A DNA stretch of 47,147 nucleotides, taken from contig NZ_WEZT01000001.1 in NCBI RefSeq assembly GCF_009863985.1, forward strand, positions 1-47,147, given 5' to 3'. Under the pieces are notes generated by a model. The model did not search any database. It worked only from the letters and a program-made list of their open reading frames with translations, and was not told the origin of the DNA. Within the stretch, counting starts at the first letter, position 1. The number at the start of each line of letters is the position of its first letter. The DNA is from Furfurilactobacillus milii (GTDB lineage: Bacteria > Bacillota > Bacilli > Lactobacillales > Lactobacillaceae). Position numbers and translations under genes: made by a program. Of the stretch, positions 31,777-40,201 are shown piece by piece.

Positions 31777-33642
31777 CTAATCTTCCTCAGAAGCCCCAGT
31801 TGAAGCATCAATATCGCCTGACTGCGTGTCAGCTTCAGCAGGTGTTTCCTCCTCCGTGTCTTCCGAAGCACCTGTCGATGCATCGGCTTCATCATCACTA
31901 CTACCGGAGGCTTGCTTCAAAAAGTAGCTAAAGGTCTTCAGTGCCTGAGCTTGATACTTTTCAACAAAGGCATCCACTTTGTCCTTAGGCTGGAAGCTCG
32001 GATCAAGGAACATGTGTTGCGTCGTCAATGGCATCTCGTGAGTAAACTTCACGTCGATGACAACTGGCGCACTCGCCTGCTTTGCGGCAGCCATGGCTTG
32101 TTTGAAGTCATCCAGTGTCTTAACAGTATAAGCTTCGGCACCCATTCCGCGGGCAATAGCGGCCCAATCCGTTGCTGGCAGATCAACACCGGAGAGTGGT
32201 TGATTACTGTCATCTTTTTGTTCAGCTTCGATAAAGCCCAGCGTTTCATTGCTGAAGACGATGTTCACAATATTCAGGTGATACTTAACCTGAGTCAGAA
32301 TTTCCTCCATCAGCATGGCAAACGCACCGTCACCGCTCAGACTGTATACATCGCGGTGTGGGTAATTGACTTTTGCGGCAATCGCAGCTGGCAAACCATA
32401 ACCCATGGTTGCGTATTGACCGGAAGTCGTCCATTTTTGATCACCATGAATATCAACTAACCGTTCAAAATTAATGTTGACGTTACCAACATCAACGGCA
32501 AAGACAGCTTTATCACTAGCCGTCTGGTTCAGCACGTTAAAGACTGGTTCTGGACGAAGCGGTACTTCTTCGTCATCTTTGAAACTGTCTTGCCAAGCGC
32601 GCCAATTTTCTTTATCAGCTAACGCAGCCTTGTAAAAAGCACTTGGTTCCTGCTGTTCACCTTTAGCTGCGATGGCGGCCAATGCTTTCTTAGCGTCAGC
32701 GAGAACTGGCACATCGATATGATGACGTTTGCCAAGCTTTTCCGAGTCTACATCAATCTGAATAACCTTCGCCTTTGGAGTAAACAGCATCGAACTAAAC
32801 GGTGAATCATTACCGACCCAAACAATTAAGTCAGTAGAAAAACCGAGGTCGGCACCAGGTTTAGGTGCAACCCGACCTGTTGAGCCCATGTAGGCTGGAT
32901 ACGTTTCATCCAAAACACCTTTACCCAAAACAGATGAAACCAATGGCATCTTAAACTTTTCGGAAACGGCCTTTAATTCATCAGCGGCACCAAACGCACC
33001 TTTACCGAAGTAAATCATGGGCGCCTTAGCCTGTTCAATCAATTTAACGGCTTCATCGATTTTTTGCGGGTCTGGCTCTGGATATAGTGGCGCAACGTGA
33101 TTAACTGCGTTTGATTCATACGTATCATCAATCATGGCCCAGCCAAAGTCTTTAGGAATCGTCAACACAGCAACGCCGTGATACTTATAAGCGTGCCGAA
33201 TCCCCTCGTCGACCAGCTGTGGCAAACCTTCAGCGTTCATTGCGGTTTTATTCCAAACAGCAACATCGTTGAAGGCAGGTTCCTCATCCATGGCCTGGAA
33301 GAAATCCCGGTTCATGTTACTTGAAGGCACCTGGGCCACAATGGCCAGCAGCGGTGCGTGGTCATGACGAGCATCATATAAGCCATTCATTAAGTGGATG
33401 GCACCGGGGCCTGCTGATCCAAAACAAACCCCAATCTTACCAGTTAACTTTGATTCCGCTGAGGCAGCTAATGCGCCAGCCTCTTCGTGACGAACCTGAA
33501 TGAACTTCAATTTATTACTCTGGTTATATAGAGCGTTCATTGTTGAATCAAACGAACCACCAGGGTAACCAAAAATATGATCCACGCCCCACGCTTCAAT
33601 TACCTTCAATACTGCATCTGAACCACTAATCTTATTGGCCAT
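31777..33642 (-). CDS. pox: Pyruvate oxidase with acidic C-terminal tail
   Basis: 621 residues. It converts pyruvate, phosphate and O2 to acetyl phosphate, CO2 and H2O2, using thiamine diphosphate and FAD. The TPP motif is GDGAFAMLMEEILTQVKYHLN...IVFSN; FGYPGGSFDSTMNAL and VRHEEAGALAA (catalytic Glu) mark the N-terminal domain. The last 43 or so residues are an added acidic, low-complexity tail holding DASTGASE twice, which typical pyruvate oxidases do not have. The start at 33642 is preferred although its site is weak; ATG 33666 has none. A cre-like site lies 93 nt upstream, in line with carbon control. With glutathione peroxidase nearby, peroxide handling is expected. Confidence 0.92.
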   Translation of the reverse strand: MANKISGSDAVLKVIEAWGVDHIFGYPGGSFDSTMNALYNQSNKLKFIQVRHEEAGALAASAESKLTGKIGVCFGSAGPGAIHLMNGLYDARHDHAPLLAIVAQVPSSNMNRDFFQAMDEEPAFNDVAVWNKTAMNAEGLPQLVDEGIRHAYKYHGVAVLTIPKDFGWAMIDDTYESNAVNHVAPLYPEPDPQKIDEAVKLIEQAKAPMIYFGKGAFGAADELKAVSEKFKMPLVSSVLGKGVLDETYPAYMGSTGRVAPKPGADLGFSTDLIVWVGNDSPFSSMLFTPKAKVIQIDVDSEKLGKRHHIDVPVLADAKKALAAIAAKGEQQEPSAFYKAALADKENWRAWQDSFKDDEEVPLRPEPVFNVLNQTASDKAVFAVDVGNVNINFERLVDIHGDQKWTTSGQYATMGYGLPAAIAAKVNYPHRDVYSLSGDGAFAMLMEEILTQVKYHLNIVNIVFSNETLGFIEAEQKDDSNQPLSGVDLPATDWAAIARGMGAEAYTVKTLDDFKQAMAAAKQASAPVVIDVKFTHEMPLTTQHMFLDPSFQPKDKVDAFVEKYQAQALKTFSYFLKQASGSSDDEADASTGASEDTEEETPAEADTQSGDIDASTGASEED

Positions 33643-33734
33643 ATCTGGTCTTTTTTCATAAATCATGACAGTTTTTTAATTACTGCTTATCAAAGTTTCA
33701 ACACAAATTTCCAATATCGAAACTTTGTGAAAAA

Positions 33735-33748
33735 TGAAATCGCTTTCG
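33735..33748. promoter_or_regulatory. cre-like site upstream of pyruvate oxidase
   Basis: TGAAATCGCTTTCG matches TGNAANCGNTNNCA except the last base. It lies 93 bp before the chosen pox start. Several TTGTGAA/TTCACAA half-sites are scattered in the same 413-bp gap. Confidence 0.5.
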
Positions 33749-33934
33749 ATGATTAATGTAGGAGTATCTTTTTCATCTGTCAAGCTGTGAAAACATGAAC
33801 AATGCGTGCATTGAATCTGTTGTCATATTAATATTTACATGACTTTTCATAAAAATCAGTAACTAATGACGAGAACGCATCTTTTTATTTGTGAGAGTAA
33901 TCCGTTTATCGCGTTTTCACAAATTTTAGCAATT

Positions 33935-33950
33935 TGTTACACGTGAAACA
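33935..33950. promoter_or_regulatory. parS site (ParB/Spo0J binding)
   Basis: TGTTACACGTGAAACA matches the bacterial parS consensus TGTTNCACGTGAAACA exactly. It is intergenic, between divergent pox and the ABC exporter operon, 7.5 kb from the second site at 26437. Confidence 0.8.
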
Positions 33951-34079
33951 GAATGAGCGAACTGTCAAATCTTCAATTCATATTTTTTAGATAGCAGTTT
34001 TAGCCAGTTCTCTTTTTGCCATTTAAAATCTGTCTTACGGTAAAATAAGAGAAAAGTTATTTTATAGGAGGCGTTTAAA

Positions 34080-34853
34080 ATGGCAGATGTTTTATCGTTG
34101 AACCATGTGGCTAAACATTTTGAAAATCATCAGGTGCTAAGAGACGTGACGTTTGCAATTCCAGCTGGTCAAATTGTCGGCTATATCGGTCAAAATGGTG
34201 CTGGTAAGAGTACCACTTTAAAAATCATTCTTGGCCTAGAGGAACCTAGTGACGGCGAAATAACTATCTTGGGCCAGTCGCTGCACGATCAACGTGATGC
34301 ACTTATGCAGCGAATCGGTTATGTACCCGAGAATGCTGATATTTTCGAAGCGCTCACCGCCAACGAATACCTTAGTTTTATTGGGCAACTCTATGGATTA
34401 ACGGAGGCAGATGCTCGCTACAAAGGGCAACAGTTGCTCACCATTTTAGACAATGGGGACAGCTTCAATAAACCCATCAGCAGTTTTTCGAAAGGCATGC
34501 GGCAGAGCGTATTGATTATCGCGAGTCTGCTACACAATCCCGATTTACTGTTTTGGGATGAACCATTGAATGGACTCGACGCCAATACCGTCCTAATTAT
34601 TGAAGAGGTCTTGGGCAAACTTCGGGATCAAGGCAAAACCATCTTTTACTCGTCTCATATTTTAGATGTCGTTCAGGCCGTTAGTGACCAAATTTTATTA
34701 CTTCATGATGGCCAGGTAGCGGCCCACGGAACGTTTGCTGACCTATCTAATAGCGCTGACACTACCCTCCAGCAGTTGTTCAACGACATGACCGGTTTCA
34801 AAGAACATGGTGAAAAGGCCCAAGCCTTCATTGACGTATTGGGGGTGTCCTAA
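34080..34853 (+). CDS. ABC exporter ATP-binding protein
   Basis: 257 residues, one ABC domain: Walker A GQNGAGKST (near residue 38), signature FSKGMRQS, Walker B LLFWDEPLNGLD and switch His SSHILDV. This is the ABC-2/multidrug or EcsA-like exporter class. AGGAGG is 8 nt before the ATG. The membrane partner begins directly after its stop. Confidence 0.9.
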   Translation: MADVLSLNHVAKHFENHQVLRDVTFAIPAGQIVGYIGQNGAGKSTTLKIILGLEEPSDGEITILGQSLHDQRDALMQRIGYVPENADIFEALTANEYLSFIGQLYGLTEADARYKGQQLLTILDNGDSFNKPISSFSKGMRQSVLIIASLLHNPDLLFWDEPLNGLDANTVLIIEEVLGKLRDQGKTIFYSSHILDVVQAVSDQILLLHDGQVAAHGTFADLSNSADTTLQQLFNDMTGFKEHGEKAQAFIDVLGVS

Positions 34854-36551
34854 ATGCTCTATAAAAAAAGTAAAACCAACAAAGAAAGTGGGCTACTTGT
34901 TTTTTTGGATCGCTTTCAATCACTATTTGCCAAACACAACGTCAATTACAGGCAACTACGACTCATTTTGACATATAAGCTATTACTCGACACTCGTGAC
35001 ACTTCATTTTTCACTGTCTTTATGCAGATGAAAACAGACAACACTAAGAAAGATGACGAGATTCCCACCGCGCGTGGACTTTTACGATCACTGTGGTATT
35101 ACGGTATCTATGGCGTAATTTTTGGACTATTGCTATTATTCGGAACTTCATTTTCGACCATGTGCTACTTTTTTCTCGCCTATTTCATGATATTATTCAC
35201 CACTATTTTATCGAGTTTTTCGTCCGTATTACTTGATCCGCGAGATCGACAGATTATTGGCGTTCGTGGCGTTAACAATCAAACGTTGAATGCAGCGCGT
35301 TTGATTCACATCAGCTACTATGTTGGTACTATTGCTTTTCTACTCGTTGGTCCAGCGTTTCTGATATTGATTTGGCGAGCATCCCCAGTATTTGCCATCT
35401 TGTTTTTAATCGATGTCGTTTTATTCACAATCTTCACATCGTTTGTTGCCTTATTGCTATACTTTGTCATTCTTCATACGTTTAATGGCGACAAGCTACG
35501 CAATATGATTAACGTCTTTCAAATTGCTTTTATGATTTTAATCTATGCGGCTGCCCAGTTGCCAAACTTGCTGGATAATCTCAATGTCAGTTTTACGATT
35601 TCACCAATATGGCACTGGTGGAGCGTCATCGCTTTTCCATTTTGGTTTGCCGCCCCATTAGCTGCGTGGCAAAGCGCATGGACGCCAAGTCTAATCATCT
35701 TCACCGGCTTTGCTATCCTGGGATTAATCTTAAGTGTCGTCTACTACCTTCACATCAGTAGTCAATTTGAAGTTATGTTAGAAAAATTGGGCGTTCATTC
35801 GGATAAAACGCCACGTATTGGCGTTTGGCAACGGCTAATGGCCTTGCCATACCGTCACAACCTTCGCAAACGTGAGTATTTCAACCTGGCCTGGCGGCTC
35901 AACCAAACAGAACGAGACTATCATCTGCGGGTATATCCTGTTTTAGGGCTCACCGTGGTCATCGTATTCGTTTTTCTTGTCGAATTCGGTATCGACGGCG
36001 GTCATTGGGAAGCACTTTTGCAGAATCGTTGGCTAACGCTGACTGTTTACGCAATGTCTTTTAGTATTCCACAACTGATCATTAATCTTCGATACAGTAG
36101 TACCCCCGAAGCTGTGAAAGTTTTTAAAGTAATTCCTGAGTTTCATGCACAGGTCTTTCGTCAAACAACTATTTGGATGGTTGTTGCTAGATTATTAATC
36201 CCACAAGCGCTGTTGCTTGCGGTGTTATTAACCCCATTACTTGGTTGGCAAGCCTTAATCACGGATATTAATGCAACGCTTTATTCGCTATTAATTTCTC
36301 AAATTATTGCTGGGCAAAGCATGAAATTGCCGTTTGCTGCTGTATATACAGCCAGTCAATCCAGTAGTCTTGGCCTAGCCAACTCGTTTATAACCGTGTT
36401 AGTCCTCATCCCCGGTGTTGGTCTTAATGCAGTCGCTTTAATTCCAAAATTTGGTTGGGGCAACTTCTTAATTACTGTGGCGTGGCTAATTATTTTGGGA
36501 ATCACATTACACCGATCAAATAAGGCCGTTGCCATCAGTCCTCAAGGGTAG
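34854..36551 (+). CDS. ABC exporter membrane protein, large
   Basis: 565 residues, about 12 membrane helices. A basic cytoplasmic N-terminus (about 75 residues) precedes the first helix. The frame starts immediately after the ATPase stop with no spacer, so expression is coupled. I do not recognise a named family beyond ABC-2-like permeases; it resembles fused double permease halves in size, and the C-terminal half repeats the helix spacing. The substrate is unknown. Confidence 0.75.
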   Translation: MLYKKSKTNKESGLLVFLDRFQSLFAKHNVNYRQLRLILTYKLLLDTRDTSFFTVFMQMKTDNTKKDDEIPTARGLLRSLWYYGIYGVIFGLLLLFGTSFSTMCYFFLAYFMILFTTILSSFSSVLLDPRDRQIIGVRGVNNQTLNAARLIHISYYVGTIAFLLVGPAFLILIWRASPVFAILFLIDVVLFTIFTSFVALLLYFVILHTFNGDKLRNMINVFQIAFMILIYAAAQLPNLLDNLNVSFTISPIWHWWSVIAFPFWFAAPLAAWQSAWTPSLIIFTGFAILGLILSVVYYLHISSQFEVMLEKLGVHSDKTPRIGVWQRLMALPYRHNLRKREYFNLAWRLNQTERDYHLRVYPVLGLTVVIVFVFLVEFGIDGGHWEALLQNRWLTLTVYAMSFSIPQLIINLRYSSTPEAVKVFKVIPEFHAQVFRQTTIWMVVARLLIPQALLLAVLLTPLLGWQALITDINATLYSLLISQIIAGQSMKLPFAAVYTASQSSSLGLANSFITVLVLIPGVGLNAVALIPKFGWGNFLITVAWLIILGITLHRSNKAVAISPQG

Positions 36552-36613
36552 TCAAAATACAAAAAGTTGAAAAGTAGCAGTCTGAAACAGCTTCGCCTAT
36601 CGCTCGATTCCAC

Positions 36614-36672
36614 AAAAAACGCTGCGCAAGCAAATGAGCCATTAGTGACCCATTTTCTTACACAGCGTTTTT
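36614..36672 (-). terminator. Long hairpin terminator for the ohrR-like gene
   Basis: AACGCTG and CAGCGTT close a hairpin of about 23 bp. Most non-Watson-Crick positions become G-U pairs on the minus strand, so it is built for the minus-strand MarR gene ending at 36703. The plus-strand ABC operon may also use it. Confidence 0.75.
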
Positions 36673-36702
36673 GTATAACTTATTTCTGACTGTCGGCAAC
36701 AA

Positions 36703-37167
36703 CTACTTGGCGGACAAATCTTCGCCTTCGACAGCTTTTAACCGATCTGACAAATCGAACATTGCTGAACGTGAGTTTACGTAAGTATCGTCATCGTAAT
36801 TCAGCAAATCCTGACAGTCAGTTACATGTTGGTAAATTTCATCGCGTTTGGACTTCGCCTTAGCCGTCAATTTAACGACAACCTGACGTTCGTCAACCTT
36901 TGACCGTGTCCGTTTGACCCAACCATTGGCTTCCAAACGACGTAATAGCGGCGTTAAAGTACCGCTGTCCAAGCTGACACGTTCACCAATTTCATTGACC
37001 GTTAACTTGTCCTGTTCCCATAACACGCATAGGGCAATGTATTGTGGGAATGTTAGTCCGTAAGGCTTCAGTGTTTCAATATAAAAATGATTAAATAATT
37101 TATTCGCGTTATAAACGGCGACACAAAGCTGGTCGTCGATCAAACGTGGTTTAACGTCTGCTGCCAT
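36703..37167 (-). CDS. MarR-family regulator, OhrR type
   Basis: 154 residues. The N-terminal Cys in [15 protein letters not shown] sits where OhrR carries its peroxide-sensing Cys15. The recognition helix is [16 protein letters not shown] and the wing [17 protein letters not shown]. OhrR senses organic peroxides. GGAGG precedes the ATG. No ohr (OsmC-type) peroxidase gene lies next to it, so its targets are elsewhere or not the classical one. Confidence 0.82.
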   Translation of the reverse strand: MAADVKPRLIDDQLCVAVYNANKLFNHFYIETLKPYGLTFPQYIALCVLWEQDKLTVNEIGERVSLDSGTLTPLLRRLEANGWVKRTRSKVDERQVVVKLTAKAKSKRDEIYQHVTDCQDLLNYDDDTYVNSRSAMFDLSDRLKAVEGEDLSAK

Positions 37168-37291
37168 GGTGATTCCTCCATTTACAATGCCACTTAAAGA
37201 TCCTTTTTAATATCAACAAGACTATCACACAGGACCCTTAAAAATCCAGTTACATAATTGAGAATCATTCATGACATTTGCCAGACTTTTG

Positions 37292-38947
37292 TTACTTGAT
37301 ACTAGTGTACTTGTAGTTCCACTGAGTACCAGCCGTGTTATGAATGATTCCCTGAACGTTGTTTTGTTGCAAATAAGCATAGTTTGCCTGATACAGTGGT
37401 GTGAAACTTTGTACCTGATTTAAATATTGACTGGCCTGAATCAGATCTTGCCACCGCTTCTCAGAATCGTTAGCATCTATATTTTGGGCGCGATCAATCA
37501 AATCATCGTACTTTGTGTCTGACCACTTACCGTAATTATACGCCGTATTTGTCTGAGGAATTTGTAAAAAGGTAATTGGATCGTTAAAATCACCGCCCCA
37601 ACCTGAAAGCATGATATCGAAATCGCCCTTTTGACCTTGCTGGTTAGCAGCTTTAGAAGGAATTGAGCGAATGTTCAATGTCAGTCCGGGCAAGTTTTTC
37701 TCAAGCTGGCTCTTAAGGAATTGTGCCACCATCGGACTCGTGCCATCGTCATCCGTTGACAGCAGGGTAAGTGTGATTTTTTTCTGATCAATTTCTTTCA
37801 AACCTGTGGCAAACTTCTTCTTGGCTAATGCCGGTTCATAAGCGACTGTATGGGCAACTTTCTGCTCACTAGCAAAGTCCTTTTTGTTCTTGGCATCAGT
37901 GGCTAATCCACCTGGAACAAACCCAGTTGGCACGCGTGAACCATCACCCAAAACCTTTTCAGTCAACTGAGCTCGGTTAACAGACAGCGCGATCGCTTGA
38001 CGAATGTTTAAATTATTTGTTGCCTTGTTATTTGTGGCATCAGAATCATGAAAATTCCATTTCAAATACGTCATGTAAGAATATGGATACTGACGGAATC
38101 GCGGGTCATCTTTGTAGTTTTTAACCTGCTGGTTAGACAATAACGTCAAACTTAATTTCTTTTGATCAAAAATTTCTACACCAGTCGTGTTGTTGCCAAT
38201 AACTTGGTACGTAATTTTGTGCAACTTAACGACTTTTTTATCCCAGTACTGATTGTTCTTGACGAATTGCCAATGGTTACCGGTACCGTTCCAACCCGTC
38301 ATCTTAAACGGACCACTGTATACCATATGCTTTGAAGAGGTGGCATACTTCTTACCATATTTATCAACGATTCGTTGGTTCTGCGGCGCAAATAGCGGAT
38401 ACGCCATCAACAGTTTAAAATACGCAATTGGCCGCTCTAACTGCACAACAACCGTGTTTTTATTCGGTGCACTAATCCCCAACGATTTGACGGACGCTTG
38501 ACCAGCATTTACACGGTTTGCGTTCTTAATGCCGTCAAACAGGTATGCGTATTGCGACTTAGTTGATGGTGTTAGTGTGCGCCGCCATGAATAAACAAAG
38601 TCCTTTGCCGTCAGCGCATCGCCGTTGCTCCACTTTAAGTTTGGTCGCAAATGGAAAGTGTAAGTTTTCCCATCCTGACTAACCTCAGCGGACTTTGCCA
38701 AACCGGGCGTAAGACTACCCTTCTTACCTAACCGATAAAAGCTCTCGAATACGTTACCGGTTTGACCATAACCAGTGGCTTTAGACAAATCAATTGTATC
38801 TAGCGGTGCTTGGGCCGACAGTTTAAGAGTCTGCCGATCACTGCTAGTGTTTTTCTTGCCACATGCCGTTAGTACCAATGCCATAAGTGCCAGTAATACC
38901 GTCATTAACGTGAGAACTCGTCCACGTCGCTTTAAATGTAATTTCAT
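37292..38947 (-). CDS. Oligopeptide ABC transporter substrate-binding lipoprotein (OppA-like)
   Basis: 551 residues, family-5 solute-binding protein. The basic signal region and lipobox LTAC anchor it to the membrane. KTYTFHLRPNLKWSNGDALTAKDFVYSWRR and WGGDFNDPITFL are typical of OppA. ATG 38947 with GAGGGG 10 nt upstream is chosen. No permease or ATPase genes accompany it, so it is an orphan that would serve a system coded elsewhere. A terminator-like hairpin (39046-39079) lies upstream in the leader. Confidence 0.9.
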   Translation of the reverse strand: MKLHLKRRGRVLTLMTVLLALMALVLTACGKKNTSSDRQTLKLSAQAPLDTIDLSKATGYGQTGNVFESFYRLGKKGSLTPGLAKSAEVSQDGKTYTFHLRPNLKWSNGDALTAKDFVYSWRRTLTPSTKSQYAYLFDGIKNANRVNAGQASVKSLGISAPNKNTVVVQLERPIAYFKLLMAYPLFAPQNQRIVDKYGKKYATSSKHMVYSGPFKMTGWNGTGNHWQFVKNNQYWDKKVVKLHKITYQVIGNNTTGVEIFDQKKLSLTLLSNQQVKNYKDDPRFRQYPYSYMTYLKWNFHDSDATNNKATNNLNIRQAIALSVNRAQLTEKVLGDGSRVPTGFVPGGLATDAKNKKDFASEQKVAHTVAYEPALAKKKFATGLKEIDQKKITLTLLSTDDDGTSPMVAQFLKSQLEKNLPGLTLNIRSIPSKAANQQGQKGDFDIMLSGWGGDFNDPITFLQIPQTNTAYNYGKWSDTKYDDLIDRAQNIDANDSEKRWQDLIQASQYLNQVQSFTPLYQANYAYLQQNNVQGIIHNTAGTQWNYKYTSIK

Positions 38948-39045
38948 GCTTGTCATACCCCTCAAATTTATTAATTGATGTGGATAAGATTTGCATCAGT
39001 GAAACATGAACGACAATATTTTTAAATCGTCCAGCATGCACAAAA

Positions 39046-39079
39046 AACGCATCTTATCCACGAATGGACAAAATGCGTT
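39046..39079 (-). terminator. Terminator hairpin upstream of oppA
   Basis: AACGCAT (39046-39052) and ATGCGTT (39073-39079) with an inner ATCCA/TGGA helix are followed on the minus strand by T6. It either ends an upstream small transcript or attenuates oppA. Confidence 0.6.
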
Positions 39080-39114
39080 GTCACATGATTCTTTTTTACG
39101 TTGACCGCCAAACT

Positions 39115-39213
39115 TCAAACTAGCGTGCCATCGTCATTAAAGAAATCCCGTTGTGTCAACAGACATTGTTCACCATGGTCATCGACTTGGTTGATAAACA
39201 GTTTTGACAACAA
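39115..39213 (-). CDS. Possible small peptide or gene remnant upstream of oppA
   Basis: A frame of about 32 codons from TTG at 39213 ends at 39115 and encodes KLFINQVDDHGEQC...RDFFNDDGTLV with codon use like real genes here. There is no ATG and the nearest AAAGGAG is about 30 nt away. That site is instead well placed for a second overlapping frame (39156-39233), a 25-residue Cys-rich peptide starting MSLKQFCCCQNC. A terminator lies 36 nt past 39115. It could be the tail of a decayed gene. The remaining 390 bp between oppA and the XRE gene show nothing else. Confidence 0.25.
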   Translation of the reverse strand: MLSKLFINQVDDHGEQCLLTQRDFFNDDGTLV

Positions 39214-39362
39214 CAGAATTGTTTTAACGACATGTTTGGCACTCCTTTTGCTTAAAATTTATTAGCCCATGACTAACTGAAAGTAAGCATAACCATTTCA
39301 GTTCAGCACGTCAACGATTTTTTTATGAGACTTCGAAATTTGAAAAGTTAAACACTCAGTAA

Positions 39363-39959
39363 TCAACTTAGCTGAACGATAAAACGATAAATAAAATATG
39401 GAACCATAGCAACTAACGCTAAAATTGCACAACTCAGCGTGAAGGCCAGGACAATTTTTGTTTTGTCCCATCCATCACGCCGCCGATTACGTTGCTGGCG
39501 TAACTGATCAACATTTTCGCCATTCATATAAGCGATAATTTCTTTATATGTGTGCACATCAGCTTTGCGATTTAGATAATCTATATGGCAACTGACCAGG
39601 AAAGCCGCAACGAAGAAAAATCCGGGAGCTAGAAGCACCCATCCTCCTCTTGGTAAGAACATCGATGGCACTATCGCAATAAACCCAGCAGCCGTCAATC
39701 CAAACATCCATTTCACATCACGATCTGTTTTGTCGGTATACACTTTATGTTGCATCACCGCCACATCTCCTTTCACTAATTCATCTAGAGAGGTGTCAAA
39801 CAGATTGCTAAGCAATAGCAGATTTTCAATGTCTGGGTAATGTCGCCCATTTTCCCAGTTGGAAATCGTTTGTCGCGACACATATAGTCGCTCGGCAAGC
39901 TCATCTTGGGTTAATCTTAGTTGCTGACGATGAGACTGAATCTGCTTACCAATATGCAT
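39363..39959 (-). CDS. XRE-family regulator with membrane domain
   Basis: 198 residues. The N-terminal helix-turn-helix (LTQDELAERLYVSRQTISNWENGRHYP, residues 16-42) is followed by a linker and three membrane helices in the C-terminal half, two together near residues 80-120 and one at the end. Such membrane-tethered XRE proteins are common in lactobacilli and may sense envelope state. ATG 39959 has GAGAGG upstream; the frame to 39998 is not needed. Targets unknown. Confidence 0.82.
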   Translation of the reverse strand: MHIGKQIQSHRQQLRLTQDELAERLYVSRQTISNWENGRHYPDIENLLLLSNLFDTSLDELVKGDVAVMQHKVYTDKTDRDVKWMFGLTAAGFIAIVPSMFLPRGGWVLLAPGFFFVAAFLVSCHIDYLNRKADVHTYKEIIAYMNGENVDQLRQQRNRRRDGWDKTKIVLAFTLSCAILALVAMVPYFIYRFIVQLS

Positions 39960-40117
39960 GTTGGCACCTCTCATTTTGAATTGTCTCAGGATACTCAAAT
40001 TTTACCATCTAAGATGTTTATCAGTCACTCTAAATCGTTTTTACACTGCCATTTGTTGGTGGTTGTTGCTCAGCTTTCCACGCTTTTAGGGTATTCCACT
40101 GTGGCGCTGCAAACATG

Positions 40118-40145
40118 AAAAAAGCGCCAGCATTCAACCGGCACT
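40118..40145 (-). terminator. Terminator of the glucosidase-PTS operon
   Basis: On the minus strand AGTGCCGG pairs with CTGGCGCT (two G-U pairs), followed by T6. It lies 57 nt past the PTS gene. Confidence 0.65.
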
Positions 40146-40201
40146 TCTATTTATTTCCCAGGAAATGTACCAACCCAACACAGCATATTTCGCACTATTA
40201 G

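Noticed and set aside
31912..32460. 182-codon plus-strand frame opposite pyruvate oxidase
   Set aside because: It is antisense to a conserved enzyme region and has no translation signals.
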